Origin: Pseudarthrobacter sp. IC2-21
GTDB lineage: Bacteria; Actinomycetota; Actinomycetes; Actinomycetales; Micrococcaceae
Direction of reading: 5' to 3'
Assembly: GCF_034048115.1 (NCBI RefSeq)
Contig: NZ_CP139145.1
Coordinates: forward strand, 930,001-994,000
Length of the DNA stretch: 64,000 nt
This document shows, one piece after another, positions 44,284 to 53,175 of the stretch. The notes below the pieces were generated by a model that was not told the DNA's origin, did no database searches, and was given only the letters and a program-made list of their open reading frames with translations. Every line of letters starts with the position of its first letter. The stretch's first letter is position 1. A program made the translations under genes and the position numbers.

Positions 44284-46611
44284 GTGGCGCGCAAAAATCC
44301 GAAGGTCGAAGAAGTCAACGAAGCTGATATCGAGGTCACCGGTCACCCCAAGACCTGGGCCGCCGGCGTGCCCGGTGTCTACCACTCCATGGAGCCGGCC
44401 ATCACGCACATGGGCGCGGGCCGGGCCGGGAAAACCCTGCTGGCGATGAACCAGAAGGACGGCTTCGACTGCATGAGCTGCGCGTGGCCTGACCCGGACC
44501 ACCGCAAGACCTTTGAGTTCTGCGAAAACGGTGCCAAGGCGGTGACGTGGGAGGCCACGCCCGTGCTGGTCGGCCCTGAATTCTGGACCGAACACCCGGT
44601 AAGCGAACTCCGGGAACGCTCCGAATATTGGCTCGGAATGCAGGGGCGCCTCACCACCCCCGTCCACAAGCCGGCGGGCGAGGACCACTACCGGCCGGTC
44701 AGCTGGGACCGGGCATTCACCATTCTCGCGGACAAGCTGAAGTCCCTGCCCAGCCCGGACCAGGCCACCTTCTACACCAGCGGCAGGACCTCCAACGAGG
44801 CCGCGTTCCTGTACCAGCTGTTCGTCCGCGCCTACGGCACCAACAACCTGCCGGACTGCTCCAACATGTGCCACGAGTCCTCGGGCTGGGCCATGGGCCA
44901 GACCATCGGCATCGGTAAAGCCACGGTCTCCTATGACGATTACGCCAAGGCGGACCTGATCATCATCATGGGCCAGAACCCGGGCACCAACCACCCGCGG
45001 ATGCTGACCGCCCTGGAAGAGGCCAAGGAGGCCGGCGGCCAGATCGTGGCCATCAACCCGCTGCCGGAGGCCGGGCTGCGGCGCTACAAGAATCCGCAGA
45101 AGGTCAAGGGCATCGTCGGCCACGGAACCGAGATTGCGGACCAGTTCCTGCAGATCCGGCTCGGCGGGGACATGGCCCTCCTCCAGGCCGTCTCCAAACG
45201 CGTGCTCGACGCCGAAGCCAGGAATCCCGGCACGGTGCTGGACCACGCCTTCCTCGCCGAACACTGCCACGGGCTGGAGGAGCTGAAGGCGCACCTCGCC
45301 GAACTGGACGAGGCAGCCGTCCTGGAGGCCACCGGGCTGCGGACCGAGGAAATCGACGAACTGGCCGACCGCTACCTGAAGGCCGAGAAAGTGATCGTCA
45401 CCTGGGCCATGGGGATTACCCAGCACAAGAAGGGCGTAGCCACCATCAAGGAGATCATCAATCTCCTGCTGCTGCGGGGCAACATCGGCAAGCCGGGCGC
45501 CGGCGCCTCACCCATCCGCGGGCACAGCAACGTGCAGGGAGACCGGACCATGGGCATCTGGGAGCAGATGCCGCCGTCGTTCCTGGAGGCCCTGGGCAAG
45601 GAATTCAGCTTTGACCCGCCGCGTGAACACGGCGCGGATTCCGTGGAAACCATCCGGCGGATGCGCGACGGCGGGATCAAGGTTTTCGTGGGAATGGGCG
45701 GCAACTTCGTGGGAGCCATTTCGGACACCCAGGCGGCCATCTCGGCAATGGAAAACACGGAAATGTCAGTCCAGATTTCCACCAAGCTCAACCGCTCGCA
45801 CACTGTGACCGGGGCTGAAGCGCTGATCCTGCCCACCATGGGCCGCACCGAGATTGACCTGCAGGAATCCGGGCCGCAGTTTGTCTCCGTGGAGGACACG
45901 GTTTCCGCAGTCCACGCCTCGCACGGCGTGGTCCCGCCGGTGGCGCCCGGGCTGCTGTCCGAGATTGCCATCCTGAGCAGGCTCGCGCAGAAGGTGGTGG
46001 GTGACAGGGTCAACGCTGACTGGGCCGGGTTCGAGAAGAACTATGACCTTATCCGCGACCACATCTCCCGGGTGGTTCCGGGCTGTGAGGACTACAACGG
46101 AAAGATCCGGCACAAGGGCGGCTTTGTGCTGCCGAACGGCCCCCGGGACTCGCGCAAGTTCGACACCCCCACGGGGAAGGCGATGCTCACCGTCAACCAG
46201 CTCGAACACGTCGAACGGCCGGCGGGCACGCTGATCCTGCAAAGCATGCGTTCGCACGATCAGTTCAACACCACCATCTACGGAAACAACGACCGCTACC
46301 GAGGCATCAAGAAGGGCCGTGAAGTGGTGTTTGTCAGCCCCGAGGACCTGGCAGCCCTTGGCCTCAGCGACGGGCAGCACGTGGACATTCACGGCGTGTA
46401 CCAGGACAACGTGGAACGTGTCCTGCGCAACTACCGGGTGGTTTCGTACCCCACCGCCGCGGGCTGTGCGGCCGCGTATTATCCGGAGGCCAACGTCCTG
46501 GTTCCGCTGGACAGTGTGGCTGAAGGCAGCCAGACACCGGTCTCCAAGGCCGTGATCGTCCGGCTGGAGCCGGCTAAGGCGCACGCTCCGGCGAACGTGG
46601 CCGCCGGCTGA
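44284..46611 (+). CDS. FdhF/YdeP family molybdopterin oxidoreductase
   Basis: 775 residues. The N-terminal Cys cluster DCMSCAWPDPDHRKTFEFC fits the iron-sulfur site of this family, CSNMCHESSG lies near the molybdenum site, and IIIMGQNPGTNHPRML, AINPLPEAGLRRY and SPIRGHSNVQGDRTMGIWEQMP match YdeP-type enzymes. The C-terminal molybdopterin-dinucleotide-binding domain starts near LILQSMRSHDQFNTTIYG. Members are annotated as formate-dehydrogenase-like oxidoreductases; the true substrate is often unknown. GTG 44284 has AAGGAG upstream. The convergent DUF6457 gene is a common companion. Confidence 0.9.
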   Translation: MARKNPKVEEVNEADIEVTGHPKTWAAGVPGVYHSMEPAITHMGAGRAGKTLLAMNQKDGFDCMSCAWPDPDHRKTFEFCENGAKAVTWEATPVLVGPEFWTEHPVSELRERSEYWLGMQGRLTTPVHKPAGEDHYRPVSWDRAFTILADKLKSLPSPDQATFYTSGRTSNEAAFLYQLFVRAYGTNNLPDCSNMCHESSGWAMGQTIGIGKATVSYDDYAKADLIIIMGQNPGTNHPRMLTALEEAKEAGGQIVAINPLPEAGLRRYKNPQKVKGIVGHGTEIADQFLQIRLGGDMALLQAVSKRVLDAEARNPGTVLDHAFLAEHCHGLEELKAHLAELDEAAVLEATGLRTEEIDELADRYLKAEKVIVTWAMGITQHKKGVATIKEIINLLLLRGNIGKPGAGASPIRGHSNVQGDRTMGIWEQMPPSFLEALGKEFSFDPPREHGADSVETIRRMRDGGIKVFVGMGGNFVGAISDTQAAISAMENTEMSVQISTKLNRSHTVTGAEALILPTMGRTEIDLQESGPQFVSVEDTVSAVHASHGVVPPVAPGLLSEIAILSRLAQKVVGDRVNADWAGFEKNYDLIRDHISRVVPGCEDYNGKIRHKGGFVLPNGPRDSRKFDTPTGKAMLTVNQLEHVERPAGTLILQSMRSHDQFNTTIYGNNDRYRGIKKGREVVFVSPEDLAALGLSDGQHVDIHGVYQDNVERVLRNYRVVSYPTAAGCAAAYYPEANVLVPLDSVAEGSQTPVSKAVIVRLEPAKAHAPANVAAG

Positions 46612-46620
46612 CAAAAGGGC

Positions 46621-46676
46621 GCTGCCTGAACGCCGCTGCCTGAACGCCGCTGCCTGAACGGCGCTGCCTGAACGGC
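46621..46676. repeat. Four tandem 14-bp units
   Basis: GCTGCCTGAACGCC occurs twice and GCTGCCTGAACGGC twice, head to tail, starting 10 bp after the FdhF-type stop codon. Looks like replication slippage; no function is evident. Confidence 0.85.
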
Positions 46677-46729
46677 ACCCGCCGGCGCGCGCTGCCTGCT
46701 GCGCGCAGGCGGGTACCGCTGGCGGGTGC
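46675..46729. terminator. Long GC-rich hairpin between FdhF and DUF6457 genes
   Basis: GCACCCGCC (46675-46683) pairs with GGCGGGTGC (46721-46729), with a nested GCGCGC/GCGCGC stem inside. There is no T-tract, so termination efficiency is uncertain, but its position between two convergent genes fits. Confidence 0.5.
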
Positions 46730-46737
46730 CGCGCGGG

Positions 46738-47085
46738 CTATTGGGCGCTGTGCGTCCAGCCTTTCGCGCCGGGCTCAGGGTGGGGATGCTCCTGCTGGAG
46801 GGCGTCCTCGCAGAGCCGGAACGCGACGTCGGCGGCTTTGGTGATGGACGCCGTCGAGGCTGCCTTGGAACCCGCGCTGCCGGTGCCGGCCTCGAGCGCT
46901 GCGGCGTAGCCCACCAGGAAGGCGGTAATCGGGGCTGCCGCGTGCGTCACGGAATCCGCGGATTTACGGGCAAGTTCCAGGACCAGTTCCTGGTCCAGCT
47001 TCAGGTCGAGTATTTGCAGTGCCTGGGTCAGTTTGTGGGTCCACTGATCCAGGATTTTGGCTTCGTCGGCGTCGTTCGGGGCCAT
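46738..47085 (-). CDS. DUF6457 domain protein
   Basis: 115 residues, mostly helical. The stretch LDQWTHKLTQALQI and ELARKSADSVTHAAAPITAFLVGYAAAL is the DUF6457 signature, a small domain that is also found fused to MobA-type molybdenum cofactor guanylyltransferases. Its position next to the molybdoenzyme supports a role in cofactor insertion or maturation; that is inference. AAGGAG precedes ATG 47085. Confidence 0.82.
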   Translation of the reverse strand: MAPNDADEAKILDQWTHKLTQALQILDLKLDQELVLELARKSADSVTHAAAPITAFLVGYAAALEAGTGSAGSKAASTASITKAADVAFRLCEDALQQEHPHPEPGAKGWTHSAQ

Positions 47086-47139
47086 GGTGTCTCCTTCGGG
47101 GCGGGGCGGATTAGTGGAACAGGCAGGACTTGGGGGCCC

Positions 47140-48114
<975 letters not shown>

Positions 48115-48197
48115 GCGGTTCTCCTTTGTGGCGGAACTGGCTCGACGGCCTGCCTTTTCCGCAGGCCGGATGGTGCACCGTACGTCACTATAGGCAC

Positions 48198-48217
48198 GTT
48201 GTGTCAGGTGTCACAAC
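48198..48217. promoter_or_regulatory. Palindrome between AKR and GNAT genes
   Basis: GTTGTG at one end and CACAAC at the other enclose GTCA-like inner arms, giving a nearly perfect 20-bp dyad midway between the divergent starts. Candidate operator controlling the reductase, the GNAT gene or both. Confidence 0.45.
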
Positions 48218-48232
48218 AGGTTTGTGCAGGCG

Positions 48233-48258
48233 CGTTAGGGTGGGGGAAACCCCTAACG
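48233..48258 (+). promoter_or_regulatory. CGTTAGGG/CCCTAACG inverted repeat in GNAT leader
   Basis: Perfect 8-bp arms with a 10-nt loop end right before the AAGGAGG ribosome binding site of the GNAT gene. As RNA it would form a hairpin next to the initiation region and could affect translation. Confidence 0.4.
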
Positions 48259-48271
48259 AAGGAGGATTCCC

Positions 48272-48619
48272 TTGGGCGCCATCACCATCGGCAACAATCC
48301 GGACCGCGAGCGGTTCGAGGTTTTGGATGCTGGAAAAGTGGTCGGGAAAGCTTGGTATAAGGCGTATGACGCCGATGGTCCGGCGGAGCGGATTTTCTAT
48401 CACACGGTGATCAATGAAGGACGTGCGGGGCAGGGATTGGCAGGCAGGCTGGCCAAAGTAGCACTCGACGAGACGGTTGCCGCTGGCCTGCGGATTGTCC
48501 CGGTCTGCCCGTTTATCAAGAGCTACGTCAGCAAACACCCGGAATATGAGGCAAGCACCGTGGCCGTTACGCCCGCTCACCTGCAGTTCCTGGACAAAGC
48601 GCTGGCGGCGCGGGCCTGA
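48272..48619 (+). CDS. GNAT-family N-acetyltransferase, YjdJ type
   Basis: 115 residues, a minimal acetyltransferase of the YjdJ (GCN5-related) group. AERIFYHTVINEGRAGQGLAGRLAKVALDE holds the acetyl-CoA binding loop (RxxGxA), and LRIVPVCPFIKSYVSKHPEY is the family C-terminal signature. Substrate unknown. The start is TTG 48272, supported by AAGGAGG at correct spacing. Confidence 0.88.
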   Translation: MGAITIGNNPDRERFEVLDAGKVVGKAWYKAYDADGPAERIFYHTVINEGRAGQGLAGRLAKVALDETVAAGLRIVPVCPFIKSYVSKHPEYEASTVAVTPAHLQFLDKALAARA

Positions 48620-48698
48620 CCTTCGTCCCGGCTCCGGCGCGGCTGAAGATCGTGTCATCAAATCGCGCTTGCAACGGCCGGTAGAGCAGACTGTTTCC

Positions 48699-50078
48699 GT
48701 GAGCAACCAACCCCGGAGCAGGCTGGCCGTCGCCGGCCTTAGCCTGGGCACGGCACTGAACCCGCTGAATTCGTCCATGATCGCCGTGGCGCTGGTTGTG
48801 CTGCGCGCGGATTTTGGCCTCGACGTGGCCACGGTCACCTGGGTCATCACCTCGTTCTACCTCAGCTCCGCCGCCGGCCAGCCGCTGATGGGCAGGCTTG
48901 CGGACAGGTTCGGTCCACGCCGGATGTTTACGCTCGGCATGGCCCTGGTGGCCGTGACGTGCGCCCTGGCGCCCTTGTCGCCGAACTTCGCGCTGCTCTG
49001 TGTGGCCCGGGCGGTGATGGCATTGGGCACCGCCGCCGCCTACCCCAGTGCGGTGGTGATGGTGGGCGTCATGGTCCATCAAACCGGCGGTCCCCAGCAG
49101 GCCGGCCAAAGATCGTCCAGGCCCCTGGGGTACATCCAGATGGCCAATACGTCTGCAGCGGCTGTGGGCCCGGTCATTGGAGGCCTGCTGGTGGGCTTTG
49201 TCGGCTGGGAGGCGCTGTTCCTCATCAACGTTCCGCTGGCGTTGGCGGCCATGCTGATCGTCAGGCGGGCGGCCCCCGCGGATGCGGCGAGGGAGCGGGG
49301 AAGCTTTGCCGAGCTGGTGCGGGATTCGGATATCCCGGGCATTCTGGGGTTTGTCAGTTCCCTGCTGCTGGTGATGATGGCGCTGCTTGATGTGGCCCCG
49401 GGGTACAGGTGGCTGCTGCTGGGCGCCGGCACCGTGACGGCGGCGCTGTTTGCCTGGCGCGAACTGCGTTTCAGGCCGCCGTTCCTGGACCTGCGGCTCC
49501 TGGGCAGGAACCGGCCGCTGATGCTGGTGTACGTGGGCTTCGCCTTATTCAACAGCGTCTATTACTTCGCGTTTTTCGGGCTGCCCCAGCTGCTGCAGGA
49601 GTCCGGCGGCTACGAACCCGGCCTGGTGGGGCTGCTGATGCTGCCGCTCGCCGCCGCCTCCGTGGTGGCCACGCCGTGGGCAGTCCGGGCGATGGGAAAG
49701 TTCGGTGTGCGGCGGGTGCTGATTTCCGGCGTCGTGCTGCTCGCTGCGGTGGCCGCGCTGATGTGGCTCCTCACCCAGTCCCTGGCCATACCGCTGGTGC
49801 TGGCACTGACAGCCCTCATGGGCGTTCCCTTCGGAGCGGTGAGCATCGCCTCGAACCAGGGCATGTTCGTCTCCACCCGGCCGCAGGAACGCGGCGTCGC
49901 CGCCGGGATCTTCCAAACGTGCCGCTACCTGGGGGCCATCACCGCCACTGTCCTGATTGGCGTGTTTGCGGCGGACGGTGTGGACCAGGAGAGCTGGGGG
50001 CTGATGACACTGACCATGCTGATCGTCACAGCGGCGGCGTTCGGGGTGACGTTGCTGTGGCGGGAACGCAGAGACTGA
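48699..50078 (+). CDS. MFS transporter, DHA2-type multidrug exporter
   Basis: About 459 residues with roughly fourteen hydrophobic segments, the number expected for DHA2 (EmrB/QacA-like) pumps. GRLADRFGPRRMFTLGM is motif A, and LNPLNSSMIAVALVVLRADFGLD resembles the helix 1 region of EmrB-type antiporters. Predicted proton-driven efflux; substrate unknown. GTG 48699 is the probable start, 79 bp after the GNAT stop; the ribosome binding site is weak, so the start is less sure than the family. Confidence 0.86.
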   Translation: MSNQPRSRLAVAGLSLGTALNPLNSSMIAVALVVLRADFGLDVATVTWVITSFYLSSAAGQPLMGRLADRFGPRRMFTLGMALVAVTCALAPLSPNFALLCVARAVMALGTAAAYPSAVVMVGVMVHQTGGPQQAGQRSSRPLGYIQMANTSAAAVGPVIGGLLVGFVGWEALFLINVPLALAAMLIVRRAAPADAARERGSFAELVRDSDIPGILGFVSSLLLVMMALLDVAPGYRWLLLGAGTVTAALFAWRELRFRPPFLDLRLLGRNRPLMLVYVGFALFNSVYYFAFFGLPQLLQESGGYEPGLVGLLMLPLAAASVVATPWAVRAMGKFGVRRVLISGVVLLAAVAALMWLLTQSLAIPLVLALTALMGVPFGAVSIASNQGMFVSTRPQERGVAAGIFQTCRYLGAITATVLIGVFAADGVDQESWGLMTLTMLIVTAAAFGVTLLWRERRD

Positions 50079-50120
50079 GTGGTCCGGGAATTCACCGCCT
50101 TCGCCGCTTATGATGGCCGC

Positions 50121-50588
50121 ATGTCATCCTACGAAGTCAGCCGCAGCGCCTTCATTCCTGCCCCGCCGGAAGAAATCTTTCCCCTGGTCAACAGCTTTCT
50201 TGAGTGGACACAATGGTCACCTTGGGAGGCCGTCGATCCGGAAATGGACCGTTCGTACTCCGGCAACGATGCCGGGGTCGGGGCCCGCTACGCCTGGAGC
50301 GGCAACCGGAAGGCCGGCAGCGGAAACATGGAGATCGTCGAGTCCGACTTTCCCGGAAGCATCAAGGTTCGGCTCGAATTCACCAAGCCGTTCAAGGCCG
50401 TGAACCCCACCTCGTTTACGTTCACACCTGCCGACGGCGGCACCCGGGTCACGTGGCGGATGACCGGCGAGAACAAGGGGCTGGCCAAGGTTTTCGCGCT
50501 GGTGGTCAACATGGACAAGATGGTGGGCGGCGACTTCGAGCGCGGGCTGGCCGCTCTGTCGGCTGCCGCCACCGCCAAGAAGGCCTGA
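50121..50588 (+). CDS. SRPBCC (START/Bet v1-like) family protein
   Basis: About 155 residues covering one SRPBCC domain: YEVSRSAFIPAPPEEIFPLVNSFLEWTQWSPWE at the start and FTPADGGTRVTWRMTGEN in the middle of the beta sheet, ending in a long helix. These proteins bind hydrophobic ligands or act as polyketide cyclase-like folds; no catalytic residues can be assigned. ATG 50121 gives the standard family start. Confidence 0.88.
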   Translation: MSSYEVSRSAFIPAPPEEIFPLVNSFLEWTQWSPWEAVDPEMDRSYSGNDAGVGARYAWSGNRKAGSGNMEIVESDFPGSIKVRLEFTKPFKAVNPTSFTFTPADGGTRVTWRMTGENKGLAKVFALVVNMDKMVGGDFERGLAALSAAATAKKA

Positions 50589-50625
50589 CCCCGGGACCCT
50601 GACCCCGGGACCCTGACCCCGGGAC
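50584..50625. repeat. Three tandem 14-bp units at SRPBCC stop codon
   Basis: CCTGACCCCGGGAC is repeated three times without change. The first unit contains the TGA stop codon of the SRPBCC gene, so slippage here leaves the reading frame end intact. Confidence 0.85.
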
Positions 50626-50640
50626 GCGCGGTTCGCGGTC

Positions 50641-51138
50641 CTAGCCGGCGAGGATCTGCTCCCGCAGGATATCGGCATGCCCGCAGTGCTGGGCGAGTTC
50701 GCGCAGCACGTGCAGGTAGACCCAGTGCAGGGGGAGCGGGCCGCGGCGGTTCCCGTGGAGCATATCGTCGAGAGCCAACGAGGCCGTCGCGTCCCGTGCG
50801 GCCGCACAAGCATCCCGGTGTGCCTGCTGGACACTGGCGATGGTGTCCTGCTCTGTGAGGATGAACGACTCATCCGGGCCCGCCGGGATGCCGATCTCGG
50901 CGCGGGACCGGCAGGTGACGGCCTCGTCGAACCACACCTTCTCCACGAAGGCCGCGTGCTTGACCAGGCCGAGGAGCGTCGTGCGGGACGCCACCAGGGA
51001 CCGGCGTGCCTGCTCCTCGGTCAGCCCGTTCAGGCAGTTCGTGAGCATATTGCGGTGGTCATCGAGGAATGCCTCAAACTGGGCACGCGGGGACTGGCGG
51101 ATGGCGTTCTCGGCGAAAGCGGTGTGGGGCGCAGGCAT
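50641..51138 (-). CDS. DinB family protein (DUF664)
   Basis: 165 residues of the DinB/YfiT four-helix fold. LLGLVKHAAFVEKVWF carries the first metal-binding His and LRELAQHCGHADILREQI the others, giving the usual three-His site. In actinobacteria this superfamily includes mycothiol-dependent enzymes, so a thiol transferase or detoxification role is possible. Convergent with the SRPBCC gene. Confidence 0.9.
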   Translation of the reverse strand: MPAPHTAFAENAIRQSPRAQFEAFLDDHRNMLTNCLNGLTEEQARRSLVASRTTLLGLVKHAAFVEKVWFDEAVTCRSRAEIGIPAGPDESFILTEQDTIASVQQAHRDACAAARDATASLALDDMLHGNRRGPLPLHWVYLHVLRELAQHCGHADILREQILAG

Positions 51139-51233
51139 CCACGCAGTATCGCAAGGCCAGGGCGCAGAGGCAACGGCCGACGTCGGGCGCTCACCCCATG
51201 GCGGTCAGGGTGCCGCGCACCTATGGTGGAGCC

Positions 51234-51557
51234 ATGTCTAATTCCTTTGCGTCCTTTGTGGACACCTTCAAGAACGTTGGCGTCACCAAGGCATACGGCG
51301 AGCGGGTCACCGTGGGCGGGGAAGAAATCGTCCCCGTGGCGCTGGTGTCCTTCGGATTCGGCGGCGGAGGCGAGGCGGGGGATGGCGCCTCCGGCGGAGG
51401 CGGCGGCGGGATGGTGCTGCCTCTGGGCGTGTACGGGAACGCCGGCGGCCGGGCAGAATTCCGGCCCAACACGGTTGTCACGTTGGTCTGCCTGGTTCCG
51501 CTGATCGCCGTTCTGGGCGCCGCGGTCCGCGGGGCGATCCGCGCCGCAAGGTCCTAG
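51234..51557 (+). CDS. GerW (YtfJ)-like family protein
   Basis: 107 residues. FKNVGVTKAYGERVTVGGEEIVPVALVSFGFGGG and the Gly-rich GASGGGGGGMVLPLGVY are typical of the GerW/YtfJ family, known from spore germination in Bacillus but also widespread in non-sporulating actinobacteria. A hydrophobic C-terminal helix (VVTLVCLVPLIAVLGAAV) should anchor it in the membrane. ATG 51234 follows GGTGGAG. Function outside spore formers is not known to me. Confidence 0.82.
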   Translation: MSNSFASFVDTFKNVGVTKAYGERVTVGGEEIVPVALVSFGFGGGGEAGDGASGGGGGGMVLPLGVYGNAGGRAEFRPNTVVTLVCLVPLIAVLGAAVRGAIRAARS

Positions 51558-51576
51558 CCGCCTCGGTGACCGGCCG

Positions 51577-51888
51577 CTAGGAGCGCCGGTTGCGCGCCTG
51601 GCGGGCCAGCCGGACGAATCCGTAGACGAACACGGCCTCGATGAGCACCATCAGCGCCAGCAGCAGCCACTGGTGCTGGGCGATGAAGACGACGGCTCCG
51701 GTGATCACCAGCGTGGTTCCAAGCGCCAGCGCGTAGACCGCGAAGCCGAGGGCGACCTTCGCACTGCGCACACCGGTGCTGAACCCAAAGCCCACAGGTT
51801 CACCACCCGGGCGTCCGGCCACGCGGTCCGGGCGGGCGGCCTTGACCTTGTCGAATTCCTCCCAGAGGTCCGGGTCCTGGTTGCTCAT
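51577..51888 (-). CDS. Small membrane protein, two helices
   Basis: 103 residues. The first 45 are polar; two hydrophobic segments follow (VALGFAVYALALGTTLVITGAVVFIA and WLLLALMVLIEAVFVYGFV), and the protein ends in a basic ARQARNRRS tail. I cannot name a family. ATG 51888 is chosen because the upstream in-frame codons do not look coding. Confidence 0.72.
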   Translation of the reverse strand: MSNQDPDLWEEFDKVKAARPDRVAGRPGGEPVGFGFSTGVRSAKVALGFAVYALALGTTLVITGAVVFIAQHQWLLLALMVLIEAVFVYGFVRLARQARNRRS

Positions 51889-52170
51889 GGATCCATTATC
51901 CCGCGGCGCCGCGGCTCCGCTCCACATCTTCAAGCCATTGGGGGCTGGGTTCAAATAGGGTATGTCGGTCTGTCCCGGTTCGTCCGATAATGGCCACATA
52001 AGCTTCGGGGACCCTCGCGCCGAAGATGGCTGGCGGGGCGTCAGAGTCCCAGGTGGCCGTCCCGGAACCCGGCGCAACGGATGGCCACGCGGCCCCAGGC
52101 GAAGACGCTGCGGGACCCGCTACCGGGGGAGAGCACCGCCACCAACGCGAAGAGGCACAAAGGAATCATC

Positions 52171-52551
52171 ATGCTCAAGGATTCGACGATCATGGCTGTC
52201 CTTCCGGCGAAGGACATCAGCAGGGCGAAGGAATTTTATCGCGACAAGCTGGGGCTCGAATCAACTGAGGCCGTCGAGGAGGACAGCGCGTTGTACAGGT
52301 GCGGCAACGGCACCAGCTTCCTCGTTTACCAGACGGATAACGCAGGGTCGGCCAAGAACACCCAGATGGGCTGGGAAACAGACAACCTGGAACGGGAGAT
52401 GGAAGACCTGCGGGGCCGCGGGGTCGTCTTCGAGGACTACGACATGCCCGGGTTGAAGACGGAGAACGGCGTCGCCACCAACGACTGGGGCAAGTCCGCC
52501 TGGTTCCTGGACAGTGAAGGAAACATCCTCGTCCTCACCCAGCGCGGTTAG
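52171..52551 (+). CDS. VOC (glyoxalase/bleomycin resistance) family protein
   Basis: 126 residues forming one VOC domain: MAVLPAKDISRAKEFYRDKLGLE, a central GTSFLVYQTDNAG, and WFLDSEGNILVLTQR at the end with the metal-position Glu replaced by the EGN turn typical of single-domain VOC proteins. Role unknown; detoxification or resistance is common in the family. AAAGGAA precedes ATG 52171. The 280-bp gap to its left holds no gene that I can support. Confidence 0.88.
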   Translation: MLKDSTIMAVLPAKDISRAKEFYRDKLGLESTEAVEEDSALYRCGNGTSFLVYQTDNAGSAKNTQMGWETDNLEREMEDLRGRGVVFEDYDMPGLKTENGVATNDWGKSAWFLDSEGNILVLTQRG

Positions 52552-52564
52552 TCAACACTAAGGA

Positions 52565-52608
52565 CGAACGGGCCGCCCCTGCTGCGAAGGCAGGGCGCGG
52601 CCCGTTCG
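52565..52608 (+). terminator. Hairpin terminator after VOC gene
   Basis: CGAACGGGCCGC (52565-52576) pairs with 52597-52608, and an inner CCCTGC/GCAGGG extends the stem past a one-base bulge. No long T-tract follows, but the stem is very stable and starts 13 bp after the stop codon. Confidence 0.75.
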
Positions 52609-52662
52609 ACGAACCCTTCGCTGCGCGGCGATCCTGAAGTAGGTTTACTCCGGGAGGACCTG

Positions 52663-53175
52663 ATGAAATCCAGTGAACTGTTGCTTGATGCCTTTGGCCG
52701 GATCCGGGAGACCGTGGAGGCCACACTTGCGGGGCTCGACCGCGCGGCCCTGGCCCGCCGTCCTTCGGGGACCGGGAACTCGATCGCATGGCTGGTCTGG
52801 CACCTGAGCCGGGTGGAGGACGCCCAGGTCGCCTCGGCCGCAGGGCTGGACCAGGTGTGGACGTCACAGGGCTTTGCCGGCCGTTTCGGCCTCCCGCTGG
52901 CGGAGCGCGATACCGGTTACGGCCACTCCAGCAGTCAGGTGGACAGCGTGCAGGCCCCACCCGAACTGCTGCTGGAGTACTACGACGCCGTTCACCGGCA
53001 GACGGTGGCATTCGTGCAGACCCTCACGGACGATGCCCTCGACCGCGTGGTTGACAAGCGCTGGGACCCACCGGTCACCATGGGGGTGCGGCTGGTCAGC
53101 ACCATCGCCGACTGCCTCCAGCACGTGGGGCAGGCAGCCTATGCGAAGGGGCTCGGACCGCAGGGCAGCGACTAG
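52663..53175 (+). CDS. DUF664/DinB-type mycothiol-dependent enzyme candidate
   Basis: 170 residues. SIAWLVWHLSRVEDAQVASAAG contains the first His and acidic partner of the DinB_2 (DUF664) metal site, and STIADCLQHVGQAAYAKG the last. DUF664 members in actinobacteria are annotated as mycothiol transferases; the substrate here is unknown. GGGAGGA precedes ATG 52663. Its stop codon overlaps the stop of the convergent FAD dehydrogenase gene. Confidence 0.88.
   Translation: MKSSELLLDAFGRIRETVEATLAGLDRAALARRPSGTGNSIAWLVWHLSRVEDAQVASAAGLDQVWTSQGFAGRFGLPLAERDTGYGHSSSQVDSVQAPPELLLEYYDAVHRQTVAFVQTLTDDALDRVVDKRWDPPVTMGVRLVSTIADCLQHVGQAAYAKGLGPQGSD

Noticed and set aside
44122..45426. 434-codon minus-strand frame
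   Set aside because: Antisense shadow of the FdhF-type gene, whose motifs and ribosome binding site are unambiguous.
51889..52170. Possible small gene between the two-helix protein and the VOC gene
   Set aside because: Open frames here are short or are upstream extensions of neighbours, with no good start signal or family motif.
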